A stretch of DNA of 64,000 bases from Pyrinomonadaceae bacterium (GCA_028284415.1 JANQRU010000007.1:372001-436000); one strand, 5' to 3'. Shown: positions 8,553 to 17,730, counted from the stretch's first letter. Notes: generated from the letters alone by a model not told the origin. Translations and numbers: made by a program.

Positions 8553-9989
8553 ATGATGTCTGGGAAAATAATAGCTTTAAGATTATTTTTATTAGCAATG
8601 TGCTTGTCTGTAACGACTTATGCTCAAGATAATCTTCCGCAACTTGTCAGACAAATCAAACCCTCCGCAGTTGCCATCGAAACGTTTGATTCCAAAGGTA
8701 AATCAGTTGCTCGTGGTAGTGGTTTTTTTATCGCCTCAGACAAAATTATCACCAATCGCCACGTTATTGAAAAATCAAATCGCGTTGAAATTCATCTTAA
8801 TAATGGCAAAAAATTTCAGGCACGCGGAATTTTAGCAATTGATGGCGAAGGCGATCTGGCTATTTTACAAGTTTCAGTTCCAAACGCATTAGCAAAACCG
8901 CTTCCAATAATTCAGACAACTCCTGAAGAAGGCGAATCAATTGTGGTAATCGGAAACCCTTTCGGTTTAGAAGGCTCGGTTTCTAACGGAATCGTTTCAG
9001 CCGTTCGGGAAATTCCAGGCTACGGAAAAATCATTCAAATCACCGCACCGATTTCTCCCGGTTCAAGCGGATCACCAGTCGTAAATATGCGTGGACAAGT
9101 AATCGGAGTAGCGACATTACAAGCCGAAGAAGGTCAAAGTCTGAATTTTGCTGTTCCCGCTAAAAGAATTTCTCAGTTGAGAATCGGGGCATTACAGACC
9201 TTTGCGAAAGTAAGCAGAGAAACATCTCAAAATAAACGCTCCGTTGCAGAAAAACTTTATTCGAAAGGCTTACAATTTCTCTCAAACGATAATTACATTA
9301 AGGCTCTTCCATACTTTGAAGAAGCCGTTAAAAGTGACCCGAATTATGCGGAAGCATGGTATCAGGTTGGTTTTAGTTACGGCATGCTCGGAAAGCACAA
9401 AGAGGCTTTAAGAGCTTCAGAAACCGCCGCCAAACTTCGCCCCGATTGGGCTGAAACTTATGTAAACATCGGTGCTTCAAATTTTGCCTTGAATAAGTTT
9501 AAAGATGCCGCAAAAGCCTACCAAAAAGCAGTCAGGCTAAATCAGAATGATCCCGAACTCTATTATTCTCTTGGATTAACTTATAATAAACTCAACAGTA
9601 CAGGTGAAGAGATTCTCGCGTACAGACGTGCAATCCAACTCAAACCTGATTTTGCTGAGGCAATTGAAAAATTGGGATTAGCTTACTTCAAACAAAAAAG
9701 ATTTAAGCTAGCGATCAAGGCTTTTGAAGATTTACAAAGTTATAAAAATGATGCCAAAACCTACAATTATTTGGGCGAAAGTTACTTTGAACTGAAAAAA
9801 CTTCAAAAAAGTATCGAGGCACTCAATACTGCCGTGAGTATGAATCCAGAATTTGAAAAGGCTAGGTATAATTTAGGAAAAGCTTATCTAAAACATGGAA
9901 AAAGAGATATGGCTCAAATCCAATATGAAATCCTCAAAGCCAATCAATCTGACTGGGCTGACAGGCTATATATTTTGCTAAATCCCTGA
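8553..9989 (+). CDS. Exported trypsin-like serine protease with TPR repeats
   Basis: A signal peptide (core LRLFLLAMCLSVTTYAQ) leads into a DegP-like trypsin fold at about residues 30-215. The triad is visible: His in IITNRHVIE, Asp in EGDLAIL and Ser in PGSSGSPV. No PDZ domain follows; instead about residues 230-475 are tetratricopeptide repeats (AEAWYQVGFSYGMLGKHKEA, AETYVNIGASNFALNKF and further copies, at least five). It probably acts in the periplasm as a quality-control or processing protease with a protein-docking surface. The start could be either of two adjacent ATGs. It converges on the next gene with a single base between stop codons. Confidence 0.88.
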   Translation: MMSGKIIALRLFLLAMCLSVTTYAQDNLPQLVRQIKPSAVAIETFDSKGKSVARGSGFFIASDKIITNRHVIEKSNRVEIHLNNGKKFQARGILAIDGEGDLAILQVSVPNALAKPLPIIQTTPEEGESIVVIGNPFGLEGSVSNGIVSAVREIPGYGKIIQITAPISPGSSGSPVVNMRGQVIGVATLQAEEGQSLNFAVPAKRISQLRIGALQTFAKVSRETSQNKRSVAEKLYSKGLQFLSNDNYIKALPYFEEAVKSDPNYAEAWYQVGFSYGMLGKHKEALRASETAAKLRPDWAETYVNIGASNFALNKFKDAAKAYQKAVRLNQNDPELYYSLGLTYNKLNSTGEEILAYRRAIQLKPDFAEAIEKLGLAYFKQKRFKLAIKAFEDLQSYKNDAKTYNYLGESYFELKKLQKSIEALNTAVSMNPEFEKARYNLGKAYLKHGKRDMAQIQYEILKANQSDWADRLYILLNP

Positions 9990-9990
9990 T

Positions 9991-11412
9991 CTATTTTTGC
10001 TCTGCTTCACTAATTAGAGATGTCAAAAAGTTATTTTGAATAGTTTTATTGTTTGTAATCCCGTCGTGATCTTCACAAACAAAAAGAGCAGAAGTTAAGG
10101 GAAGAGTTGAGTCAAACAAAATACTTCTACGTCTGCTATCAATCAGAGTTTCAGCTAAAGTCGAACGCCTCGTTACACGTCCATCTCCCGGTGCAAGCAT
10201 TAATCTTTTTAATGTGCCGTTAGAAACTTTCTCACCATTTGATTTTCTAAAAGAATCAGGTTCTGTGAGCGTAACCCACCTATCTTTTTTACTGTCTTTG
10301 TAAATAACGATTGCATCGAGCGTTTCATCACAATCGCCACCGATTATGAATATACCAAGTGAAATTCTTTTTTTCGTAAAAACATTTATTGCCTGATGAA
10401 ATTTTTTGGCTCGATTTAATACCAACTCAAAATAAGCTTCAAAACGTCCAAGTTCTGCTTCTGAAAAATCTTTAAGATACTTATTATCACTGTAAACTCC
10501 CCAGCTGTATTTTCTCCAAGTATTAATTTTATAAATATCTACTTTGAGAGATTCAAGATTTTCATCGTAAAAACGCTCTGTTCCGCTATGCGGCAACAAC
10601 TGAAAAACAGCGGGCATTGTAGCAATATCAAGCGGCGTAAGATTTCTAATAAATGGTAAATCCACACCTACGCCTAAACTCGATCTCCCACGCAATAAAA
10701 TTTGCAGAGCATCAGCAGACCCCTCATTTGGTGTACCGAAAAAGAATAATTTACTGAAATATTCTTCGCCTGCCCAATTCGGCTTTGGATTCCCTTTTGG
10801 CAAATCTGTTTTGCCGTACATCGCCGCATAACGTGCAATCAAACCACCCATTGAATGGGCAAGAATATTGAATTTAATTTTTGGATTATTTGTGTCTTTT
10901 CTGAGTTTTTCAATCTTCCTTAGAAGCAAGTGTGCAGTTTCGACGTTATCTCTTCGCCAGTCATATGGAAAAACAAAAAACTTGTCATTTATGTTTATCG
11001 GAGGATCATCCCAAGAAGCCTCTTTATATCCGCCATATTGTTTCAACGTGTCGATCAACCCCTGATAAACCTTTACGTCTGGCAAAAGCTTTAGATCAAC
11101 CTCTCTGATTATGTCGCCGGGTTCTAATTTATCCTGACTTAGCTTTAGATCAGTAGCGATCGGAAGCTGTAAATCATCATCATCCGAGCGTGAAAATTTA
11201 AACCAAACTTTCTCATTTGTTTCTTTGTTAATGAGTTCCGAACCAAGTATGCCGGGGATAATTATGATCGGACGCTTACCTTTTCGCTCTTTCGCATCTT
11301 TATAAATTTTACCCAAATTCGGCTGACCATTTACAAAGTCTGTAGCTTGAAAAAAGAGACAAGTAAAAATAGTTAGAATAAAAAATAGTCTGCCAAATTT
11401 GTTTTCTTTCAT
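9991..11412 (-). CDS. Exported LCAT-family lipase/acyltransferase
   Basis: An alpha/beta-hydrolase of the lecithin:cholesterol acyltransferase family, 473 residues. The N-terminus is a signal peptide (RLFFILTIFTCLFFQ). PIIIIPGILGSELIN is the typical first strand and lid region; the nucleophile elbow is AHSMGG (about residue 187). GDGRVTRRS is in the place of the family's Asp-containing GDGTVP motif, and the C-terminal EDHDGITNN supplies the histidine. The triad therefore looks complete, so lipid ester hydrolysis or acyl transfer outside the cytoplasmic membrane is likely. It lies 4 bases downstream of larB, so the two may share a transcript despite unrelated roles. Confidence 0.88.
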   Translation of the reverse strand: MKENKFGRLFFILTIFTCLFFQATDFVNGQPNLGKIYKDAKERKGKRPIIIIPGILGSELINKETNEKVWFKFSRSDDDDLQLPIATDLKLSQDKLEPGDIIREVDLKLLPDVKVYQGLIDTLKQYGGYKEASWDDPPININDKFFVFPYDWRRDNVETAHLLLRKIEKLRKDTNNPKIKFNILAHSMGGLIARYAAMYGKTDLPKGNPKPNWAGEEYFSKLFFFGTPNEGSADALQILLRGRSSLGVGVDLPFIRNLTPLDIATMPAVFQLLPHSGTERFYDENLESLKVDIYKINTWRKYSWGVYSDNKYLKDFSEAELGRFEAYFELVLNRAKKFHQAINVFTKKRISLGIFIIGGDCDETLDAIVIYKDSKKDRWVTLTEPDSFRKSNGEKVSNGTLKRLMLAPGDGRVTRRSTLAETLIDSRRRSILFDSTLPLTSALFVCEDHDGITNNKTIQNNFLTSLISEAEQK

Positions 11413-11416
11413 TAAT

Positions 11417-12172
11417 TTAATTTTCCCATTTACGATTGATTAAACTTGCAACGAACCCCGCTCCGAAACCATTATCAATATTTACGACTGTCACATTTGA
11501 TGAACAGGAATTTAACATTCCCAAAAGTGCCGCCATTCCGCCAAGCGAAGCTCCATAACCAATACTTGTCGGAACTGCAATTACAGGAACTTTAACTAAG
11601 CCTCCAACAACAGATGGCAAAGCCCCCTCCATACCAGCTACGACGACAACGACTCTGGAGTTTTGTAAAATTTCCCTTTCGGACAAAATTCTGTGAATTC
11701 CGGCAACTCCCGCATCCCAAATTCTTTTTACTCGATTCCCCATCGCCTCAGCCGTCAAAGCCGCTTCTTCCGCAACAGGAATATCACTGGTTCCTGCCGT
11801 AACAACCGAAATCTCTCCTACACCAAGTTCAGTTTTATCTTGTAAAACTCTTATCAGATGAGCTTGTTCGTGCCATTCGGCATCTGTGTGTATGTTTCTG
11901 ACCTCACCGTAGATTTCAGCATTCGTTCTGGTTATCAAAACATTCGGAGTCCTTGCAATCAGTTTTTCAAAAATGCCTAAAATCTGTTCTTTGGTTTTTC
12001 CTTCACCAAATATAACCTCAGGAAAGCCCTGCCTGTTTGCACGTGCATGATCTACACGTGCATAACCTATGTCTTCATAAGATAGGTTTTTAAGTTCTTC
12101 AGTTGCTTGATTTAAAGAAAGATCGCCATCAGCGTGAGATTTTAATATCCCTTCAATATCGCTCGTTTTCAT
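11417..12172 (-). CDS. larB: Nickel-pincer cofactor biosynthesis protein LarB
   Basis: LarB carboxylates the pyridinium ring of nicotinic acid adenine dinucleotide and hydrolyses the phosphoanhydride, the first step towards the nickel-pincer cofactor of lactate racemase-type enzymes. The 251-residue product has the LarB N-terminal helical part ([12 protein letters not shown], then [25 protein letters not shown]) and the PurE-like C-terminal domain with [35 protein letters not shown] and [10 protein letters not shown], all typical. larC, larE and larA are not in this window, so either they lie elsewhere or the protein is an orphan. Confidence 0.93.
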   Translation of the reverse strand: MKTSDIEGILKSHADGDLSLNQATEELKNLSYEDIGYARVDHARANRQGFPEVIFGEGKTKEQILGIFEKLIARTPNVLITRTNAEIYGEVRNIHTDAEWHEQAHLIRVLQDKTELGVGEISVVTAGTSDIPVAEEAALTAEAMGNRVKRIWDAGVAGIHRILSEREILQNSRVVVVVAGMEGALPSVVGGLVKVPVIAVPTSIGYGASLGGMAALLGMLNSCSSNVTVVNIDNGFGAGFVASLINRKWEN

Positions 12173-12237
12173 AAGTTAATAATAGCTAATTTTGTGTTTA
12201 TAATAATTTATATATATATCAAGAAGAATATCATTTA

Positions 12238-12456
12238 AAAAGAAAAATCGGCGAACAAAGTCGCCGATTTTCGTTCTGAAATTGAAGTCTAACTGATTCC
12301 AGCTAAATGAATATGGTTATGTATTTATAAGCCGCACACAATCTTATAAATGCACTTGATACATAATCATTGCCCGCCAAATTCAGCAGGACTTCACTTT
12401 CAAGGATTTTCTGAGCGTTCATCATTTTATCCATACCATGTGGTTATTCAACCGTT
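12238..12456 (-). ncRNA. Candidate sigma-54-driven structured small RNA
   Basis: Downstream of a near-consensus sigma-54 promoter (12467-12483) the expected start is near 12456; the transcript would end at the terminator at 12243-12272. Between these, 12278-12401 folds into a long irregular rod. Paired arms are 12278-12289 with 12390-12401 (11 of 12), 12292-12303 with 12376-12387 (with G-U pairs), 12313-12322 with 12361-12370 (one wobble) and 12323-12331 with 12343-12351 (perfect 9 bases, 11-base loop). A 43-codon frame overlaps (12303-12434) but lacks a ribosome site. The rod shape recalls 6S-type RNAs, but I do not recognise a family. Confidence 0.6.
12243..12272 (-). terminator. Intrinsic terminator of the small RNA
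   Basis: AAATCGGCGA (12245-12254) and TCGCCGATTT (12261-12270) form a perfect 10-base stem with a 6-base loop. On the minus strand it is followed by a long T-rich run (TTTTTCTTTTT), so it should act best on minus-strand transcripts coming from 12456. Confidence 0.85.
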
Positions 12457-12466
12457 CATAAATAAG

Positions 12467-12483
12467 TGCAACCTATGTGCCAA
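12467..12483 (-). promoter_or_regulatory. Sigma-54 (RpoN) -24/-12 promoter
   Basis: On the minus strand the sequence TTGGCACATAGGTTGCA matches the sigma-54 consensus YTGGCAC-N5-TTGCW at every defined core position, with the GG and GC doublets separated by exactly 10 bases. It points away from ubiX and towards larB, and is followed by the structured RNA. An NtrC-family activator is encoded at 29544 in this window. Confidence 0.8.
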
Positions 12484-12708
12484 AAGTAGTTTTTTGTGAG
12501 GTAAATCAATAAATACAAGGGTTTCGGTATTTTATAGTAATAACCTGTGAACTTTTTTGATACTTTTTGGTCTTCATTTTGACCGATTTCGTTCTATCAA
12601 AATGAATCAATTTGTTTCAATTTAAAACATGTCTTTGAATACTTTTGGTCTGGTTATTAGCAATAAAAATCTCAAAAGTGCTAAAGTTAAGAAAAAGAAA
12701 CATTTATT

Positions 12709-13329
12709 ATGGAATTAACAGTTGCTATAACAGGTGCTTCAGGCACAATTTACGCATATCGTACTCTCCAATTACTTGCTGCTAGTGGTGCGGTAAAAAC
12801 AGTAAACTTAATAATGTCCAGCGTTGTTCCGATCGTTGCACAAGTCGAAATGGGAGCGAACTTAAAAGATGCTGACACAAAAAAAATTAACGAATGGCTT
12901 GGATTAGATGAAGATTCAAAATTAATCCGTTACTGGCGTTTAGATAATTTTGCAGCAAAACCTTCATCAGGATCGAACAAACAGGAAGGAATGATAATTG
13001 TGCCCTGTTCGATGGGAACGATTGGTTCAATAGCAAGTGGTGCTGGAACTAACTTGATTCATCGTGCAGCAGATGTAACTTTGAAGGAAGGTAGAAAACT
13101 TGTAATTGTTCCAAGGGAAACCCCTTTCAGTTCGATACACCTTGAAAATATGCTCAAGCTATCTCAGGCGGGTGCGAGAATTTTGCCTGCCGCACCTGGG
13201 TTCTACCATCGTCCAAAAACCATTGAAGAGTTAGTTGATCATCTATGTTTCAGAATTTTAGACCAATTTGACATACCTCATTCTAAAAAGACTCAATGGA
13301 CAGGTGAAGAGGTTAAGGCAGGAGAATAA
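12709..13329 (+). CDS. ubiX: UbiX-family flavin prenyltransferase
   Basis: Members prenylate FMN to make the cofactor of UbiD-type decarboxylases. The 206-residue product shows the family's VAITGASGTIYAYR start, the VPCSMGTIGSIASGAGTNLI region that contacts FMN, and VPRETPFSSIHLENMLKLSQ followed by LPAAPGFYHRPKTIEEL with the usual Arg, Glu and Tyr. Four genes downstream on the same strand lies an MqnD-like gene, so this copy may serve the decarboxylation step of futalosine-type menaquinone synthesis; that is inference. The gene starts a plus-strand series running to 15627. Confidence 0.92.
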   Translation: MELTVAITGASGTIYAYRTLQLLAASGAVKTVNLIMSSVVPIVAQVEMGANLKDADTKKINEWLGLDEDSKLIRYWRLDNFAAKPSSGSNKQEGMIIVPCSMGTIGSIASGAGTNLIHRAADVTLKEGRKLVIVPRETPFSSIHLENMLKLSQAGARILPAAPGFYHRPKTIEELVDHLCFRILDQFDIPHSKKTQWTGEEVKAGE

Positions 13330-13330
13330 A

Positions 13331-14002
13331 ATGAAGAAGATTATATTAGTTATTTTGTGTTTGGTTTTTAGCTTAAATGCTTTCTCCCAACAAGAGCGTT
13401 TTGTAAAACCGGTAGATGAAGCTTCGCAGGATGCTTCATTCAAAAATTTTCGTGATAGATTAATTCGAACCGTAAAAAGAAAAAACAAAGCTCAATTATT
13501 AGCCGCCACTGATAAGAATATAAAGGTTAGCTTCGGGATGGAAAGTGGCATTAAAGATTTTCAGACCTTTTGGAAAATGAATAGTCCCAACACAAAAATC
13601 TGGGAGGAATTACTCGCTGTTTTAGAAAATGGAGGAATATTTTTCAGAAACCCAAGAGGCAAAACTTTCTGTGCACCATATCTATTTACTACTTTCCCGG
13701 ATGATTTAGATGCCTTTGAATACTCAGCAATATTTGGGAAAAGCGTAAATCTTCGTGAAAAACCAAATCTGTCTTCTAAAGTTCTTGCGAGTCTATCTTA
13801 CAATGTCGTCAAAGTTGACATATCTAACTCTGTTACAACAACTAAGGATATCAATGATTTCATTTGGTTAAAAATTAATACTTTAGGCGGAAGATCGGGA
13901 TATGTTAGTGCAAAATATGTTCGCAGTTCGATTGATTATCGAGCCTGCTTTGATAAGAAAAGAGGACGCTGGAAAATGACTGTATTTGTTGCAGGTGATT
14001 AA
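13331..14002 (+). CDS. Exported protein with SH3-like domain
   Basis: The start is ATG 13331, with AGGAGAATAAA before it and one base after the ubiX stop; this gives 223 residues beginning with a signal peptide (ILVILCLVFSLNAFSQQ). Residues about 130-205 look like a bacterial SH3 domain (IFGKSVNLREKPNLSSKVLA, then DFIWLKI and GRSGYVSAKYVR). The first half is unrecognised and helical. SH3b domains usually bind cell-wall peptides, so an envelope role is likely. Followed directly, stop to start, by the methyltransferase gene. Confidence 0.75.
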   Translation: MKKIILVILCLVFSLNAFSQQERFVKPVDEASQDASFKNFRDRLIRTVKRKNKAQLLAATDKNIKVSFGMESGIKDFQTFWKMNSPNTKIWEELLAVLENGGIFFRNPRGKTFCAPYLFTTFPDDLDAFEYSAIFGKSVNLREKPNLSSKVLASLSYNVVKVDISNSVTTTKDINDFIWLKINTLGGRSGYVSAKYVRSSIDYRACFDKKRGRWKMTVFVAGD

Positions 14003-14761
14003 ATGACAAAATCTACCGTTTCAAGATTTGATGATCGTGTCGATAACTACGTTAAATATCGTCCGCATTATCCAAAAGCAATGCTTGATCTGTTCAAGCA
14101 AGAGATGAATCTACAGGAAAAATCAGTGATCGCTGACATAGGCTCAGGGACAGGTATCTCCGCAAAACTTTTTCTTGAAAACGGAAACACAGTTTTTGGT
14201 ATTGAACCAAATCCCTCGATGAGAGAAGCTTCTCTTAAATATTTGAAAGACTACACAAATTTCAATGTAATTGACGGAACTGCGGAAAATACAGGGTTAA
14301 AAGATAAAACCATTGACATAATTATTGCCGCTCAAGCATTTCATTGGTTCGACAATGCAAAAACGATTTTAGAATTTCGTCGGATTTTAAGAAAAAATGG
14401 ACATATAGCTTTAATTTGGAATGAGCGCCAGCTTGGTACGAATAAATTTTTACACGAATATGAAAAATTCCTGATCGAATTTGGCACTGATTATGAAAAG
14501 GTCAGACACGATACTATTACTGAAAAAACATTAAGTAAGTTTTTTGAAAAATCTCTAAAATCGAAAACATTTGAAAATTCACAAACACTTGATTTTGAAG
14601 GCTTATTGGGAAGAATTTTATCTTCTTCATATATGCCTTCAGAAGGTCATTCGAGGTTTGCTGAGATGAAAAAAACTTTAAAAGACCTTTTTGCAGAACA
14701 CTCTGAAAAAGGTAAAATAATGATTTTGTATAACACAAATATTTTTTACACAAATTTATAA
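14003..14761 (+). CDS. Class I SAM-dependent methyltransferase
   Basis: The 252-residue product has the SAM-binding motif [21 protein letters not shown] (about residues 41-60), the acidic residue ending strand 2 (GIEPN) and motif IV as [12 protein letters not shown]. The opening [17 protein letters not shown] is shared with a widespread group of small-molecule methyltransferases of unknown substrate. It starts immediately at the stop of the preceding gene and ends 8 bases before the mqnD-like gene. It could serve quinone methylation given the neighbours, but nothing in the sequence proves a substrate. Confidence 0.8.
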   Translation: MTKSTVSRFDDRVDNYVKYRPHYPKAMLDLFKQEMNLQEKSVIADIGSGTGISAKLFLENGNTVFGIEPNPSMREASLKYLKDYTNFNVIDGTAENTGLKDKTIDIIIAAQAFHWFDNAKTILEFRRILRKNGHIALIWNERQLGTNKFLHEYEKFLIEFGTDYEKVRHDTITEKTLSKFFEKSLKSKTFENSQTLDFEGLLGRILSSSYMPSEGHSRFAEMKKTLKDLFAEHSEKGKIMILYNTNIFYTNL

Positions 14762-14769
14762 AGAACCAT

Positions 14770-15627
14770 ATGGAAACCGCATCAGAAAAAACAGAGCCAA
14801 GAACTATAACAGTTGCACATTCGCCAGATTCGGATGATGCTTTTATGTTTTATGGTTTAGCTACCAACAAACTTGAAACAGAGGGCTTGAAATTTGAACA
14901 TACGCTCAAAGATATTCAAACACTTAACGAAGACGCTGAAAACGGAGTTTATGACGTAACAGCAATTAGCTTTCACGCTTATTGCTACGTAGATGATAAA
15001 TACGCACTTCTTCCACACGGAGCGAGTATCGGTGATAACTACGGACCAATCGTAGTTTCAAAAGAGCCACGCACGGTTGATGAAATCTCCGATATGAAAA
15101 TTGCCGTTCCGGGAGAATTAACCAGTGCTTTTCTAGCACTCCGCATTTATAATCCCGACTTCGAATATGAAGTTGTTCCATTCGATGAAATTATCGAAGC
15201 TGTTCAAAAAGGAAAAGTTGACGCCGGACTTTTAATTCATGAAGGTCAGCTTTTTTATAAGCAAGAAGGTCTTGATAAGGTTATTGATTTAGGTGAATGG
15301 TGGCACGAAGAAACAGGTTTACCTCTGCCGATGGGCGGAAATGTTATCAAACGCGAACTTGGTGAAGACTTGATGAAAGAAGTCTCAGGTCATCTCAAAC
15401 GCAGTATTGAATACTCTATGGAAAACCGCGAAGACGCTTTAGCTTATGCAATGCAATTTGCACGTGATATGCCTCCCGAATTAGCTGATAGATTCGTTGC
15501 AATGTGGGTAAATGATCTAACCCTTGATTATGGCGAACGTGGTAAAGAGGGAGTCAAACTTCTGCTAGAAAAAGGCTATGAAAAAGGTATCATTCCTCAT
15601 AAGGTAGATATTCAGTTTGTTGATTAA
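14770..15627 (+). CDS. mqnD: MqnD-like protein, 1,4-dihydroxy-6-naphthoate synthase family
   Basis: This family shares the periplasmic-binding-protein fold but works in the cytoplasm, releasing 1,4-dihydroxy-6-naphthoate from cyclic dehypoxanthine futalosine in the alternative menaquinone route. The 285-residue product opens with [16 protein letters not shown], the family's S-P-x-x-D-D-x-F-x-F signature, then [32 protein letters not shown] and IPGELTSA-type sequence, and [15 protein letters not shown] in the C-terminal half. No signal peptide. Some members of this family are annotated only as MqnA/MqnD-like, so the exact step is less certain than the family. Confidence 0.82.
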   Translation: METASEKTEPRTITVAHSPDSDDAFMFYGLATNKLETEGLKFEHTLKDIQTLNEDAENGVYDVTAISFHAYCYVDDKYALLPHGASIGDNYGPIVVSKEPRTVDEISDMKIAVPGELTSAFLALRIYNPDFEYEVVPFDEIIEAVQKGKVDAGLLIHEGQLFYKQEGLDKVIDLGEWWHEETGLPLPMGGNVIKRELGEDLMKEVSGHLKRSIEYSMENREDALAYAMQFARDMPPELADRFVAMWVNDLTLDYGERGKEGVKLLLEKGYEKGIIPHKVDIQFVD

Positions 15628-15689
15628 ACGGACTTAATTTATATGGATAAGGACATTAGTGGATAAAGTTATTCACCGATGTTCTTTTT

Positions 15690-15860
15690 TTATTTTCTCA
15701 GTCCCAAAAGTATGAATACTACAGCAGGAATAACTAATAATACCGGAATCGTGATGGGTAGATTACTCCTACCTGAGAGTATTACCCCCAATAAAACAAT
15801 TACGATTATCAAATCAACTATGCCAAAAGCGATTAACAGTTTTCTTTGTGATTGTGACAT
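15690..15860 (-). CDS. Small two-TM membrane protein
   Basis: A 56-codon frame from ATG 15858-15860 to TAA 15690-15692 encodes a basic N-terminus (MSQSQRK) and two clear membrane segments (about 8-28 and 36-53) joined by a short SGRSNLPIT turn, ending LRK. A GGGGAAA sits just upstream; an in-frame ATG at 15869 would add three residues. It converges on the mqnD-like gene. The composition is far more protein-like than the antisense frame. Function unknown. Confidence 0.65.
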   Translation of the reverse strand: MSQSQRKLLIAFGIVDLIIVIVLLGVILSGRSNLPITIPVLLVIPAVVFILLGLRK

Positions 15861-16004
15861 TTTCCCCATATTCCACGATTATAATTTCTGAATAATCGCT
15901 ATTCAAACACTGTTAAAGCTTTCTGCAAATTCCATTAAACTAAATCTGTTTTTGACGCATCTATAAATTTAGCAATACAAAAAATTTACCGAATAAATAA
16001 ATTT

Positions 16005-16862
16005 ATGAACAAGCTACGCATATTTTTTCTTGGTTTAGTAATTTTAAGTCTTTCGGCTGTTGGTATTTCAGCTCAAGAAGGCGAAATAGTTCGCAATAAT
16101 CTTAATTCGATTGAGATCGAACAAATAATAAAAAAATTCGCCAAAAACGAAGATGATTTTAGATTTGCTTTGACCAATTATGTTTTTGACCGAAGTGCGA
16201 CGATTCAAACTGTTGGGTTAGGCGGTTTGATTACGGGAACATATCGCCGTGATTCTTTTATGACTTTCAAAAAAAGTGGTGAAAGATTTGAGAGAATTAC
16301 TTATTTTCCAATGTCCACACTCAAAGAACTTGTCATCACGCCACAAGACATTGAGGACTTAGGAGGCGTCAACCCCTTCGCAATAAACCCAAGGGATCTA
16401 AATCTTTACAATTTTACATACATTGGCAAACAAAAGATTGATGAGATAAACACACACGTTTTTGACGTTCGCCCCAAATCTGTTCCGAAAAAAGTTAAAA
16501 AAGATGGTAAAAGATTTTTCTATGGACGCATATGGGTTGATGATCGGGATTTAATGATCGTTAAATCAAAAGGAAAAGGACTTCCCGAAGATAAAAATAA
16601 CAAATACCCGATTGTAGAAACTTGGAGAATAAATGTTGATGGAAAGTATTGGTTTCCTGCTTATTCTTATTCAAATGACGAATTAGTCTTCGGAAATGGA
16701 AATGTCGTCAAACTTCGTATGAAAGTCCAGTACAAAAACTACAAACAGGGACGTAGTGAAGTTATTATTCTTGATGATGACAATCCCGATGAAATAATTG
16801 AGGATAATTCCAAAGACAAAAAAGATAATAAAGATAAAACTCCACCTAAAAAAGACAATTAA
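16005..16862 (+). CDS. Exported LolA-like lipid-carrier-fold protein
   Basis: The 285-residue product has a signal peptide (IFFLGLVILSLSAVGISAQ). The mature part has features of the LolA/LppX-like half-barrel: an early KNEDDFRFALTNYVFDRSATIQ strand, YRRDSFMTFKKSGERFER, then YNFTYIGKQKID, FDVRPK, GRIWVDDRDLMIVKSKGKG and the late strand YWFPAYSYSNDEL. This is consistent with a periplasmic carrier or sorting protein. The C-terminal tail is Asp/Lys-rich and probably disordered. Assignment rests on pattern, not on a catalytic motif. Confidence 0.6.
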   Translation: MNKLRIFFLGLVILSLSAVGISAQEGEIVRNNLNSIEIEQIIKKFAKNEDDFRFALTNYVFDRSATIQTVGLGGLITGTYRRDSFMTFKKSGERFERITYFPMSTLKELVITPQDIEDLGGVNPFAINPRDLNLYNFTYIGKQKIDEINTHVFDVRPKSVPKKVKKDGKRFFYGRIWVDDRDLMIVKSKGKGLPEDKNNKYPIVETWRINVDGKYWFPAYSYSNDELVFGNGNVVKLRMKVQYKNYKQGRSEVIILDDDNPDEIIEDNSKDKKDNKDKTPPKKDN

Positions 16863-16870
16863 CCACAAAG

Positions 16871-16899
16871 AAAAGAGCAGATAAATTATCTGCTCTTTT
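16871..16899. terminator. Bidirectional terminator between convergent genes
   Basis: AAAAGAGCAGAT (16871-16882) pairs with ATCTGCTCTTTT (16888-16899) around a short AT loop, with T runs on both strands, placed between the stops of the LolA-like gene and plsC. Confidence 0.85.
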
Positions 16900-17730
16900 C
16901 TAATTTAGAAGTTTTTTCTCACGAGCAATTAAAACATTCGCTACCGCACTTCTAGTCTCATTCAACAAATCCATCAAGTCATCCTTCGCATTTTTTCCTT
17001 TTGTTTCAATTGGTGGAAGCAAAACCATTTCAATCGTTCCGGGGTAGGTTACTCCTGTTCGCTTTCCCATCAACTTATCTGTATTTGTAAAGGCAACAGG
17101 AATTATAGGAGCCTGAGTTTGTAAGGCTAGATGAATCGCACCTTTTTTGAATGGCAAAACTTCGCCGGGCATTGCTCTTGTTCCTTCAGCAAAGACTCCG
17201 AAAGAATAACCATCATCCATAATTTGATGGGCTTTTTCCATAGATTTTCTGGCACGTTCGGGGTTTGATCGGTCAATGGCGATTACGTTTGCGATTGCCA
17301 TCCCGTAACCGAAAATCGGAACTTTGAGAAGCTCCTTTTTGGCAACGAGACCGATGCGCCTTCCGGCATAAACATAGAGTGAAGCTGTATCGAGATATGA
17401 GCGATGATTGGAAATAAAAACGTATTCTCTTCCTTCTTCTAGATTTTCCATCCCTTTGACTTTTACTTGTGCTCCGCAGGATTTTAACCAAATCCTTGCT
17501 CCCCAATCACACCAAGCAAAGAATCCATCTCTTTTTTTCTTAAAGCGATAAACAATAATCAACCCCGGAGCGAAGACCAAAAGCAAAAGACTTACAACAA
17601 CCCATCCCCACCAGTAACGAAGTTTGCCGATAAGCCTAGATTTGTTAGACTCTTTTACAGGAAACACAATCTTCTTATTATTCTTTACTGCCAAGGAAAA
17701 ATTTTGCGAATGTTCAGAAATAGATTTCAT
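16900..17730 (-). CDS. plsC: 1-acyl-sn-glycerol-3-phosphate acyltransferase
   Basis: Adds the second acyl chain to lysophosphatidic acid at the inner membrane. The 276-residue product has a membrane segment near residues 38-58 (WWGWVVVSLLLLVFAPGLIIVY), the acyltransferase motif I NHRSYLDT (H-x4-D), motif III FAEGTRAMPGEVLPFKKGA and motif IV-like APIIPVAFTN. The ATG 17728-17730 lies inside the 5' end of the divergent M14 gene, and no internal Met offers a shorter start before the catalytic domain, so the two coding regions overlap head to head. Confidence 0.9.
   Translation of the reverse strand: MKSISEHSQNFSLAVKNNKKIVFPVKESNKSRLIGKLRYWWGWVVVSLLLLVFAPGLIIVYRFKKKRDGFFAWCDWGARIWLKSCGAQVKVKGMENLEEGREYVFISNHRSYLDTASLYVYAGRRIGLVAKKELLKVPIFGYGMAIANVIAIDRSNPERARKSMEKAHQIMDDGYSFGVFAEGTRAMPGEVLPFKKGAIHLALQTQAPIIPVAFTNTDKLMGKRTGVTYPGTIEMVLLPPIETKGKNAKDDLMDLLNETRSAVANVLIAREKKLLN

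Noticed and set aside
12303..12434. 43-codon minus-strand frame inside the structured RNA
   Set aside because: It lacks a Shine-Dalgarno, and its sequence is the same that forms the rod helices. It is treated as chance coding, though a short peptide is not excluded.
15679..15891. 70-codon plus-strand frame after the mqnD-like gene
   Set aside because: Its translation is not protein-like, while the antisense 56-codon frame (15690-15860) encodes a coherent membrane protein.
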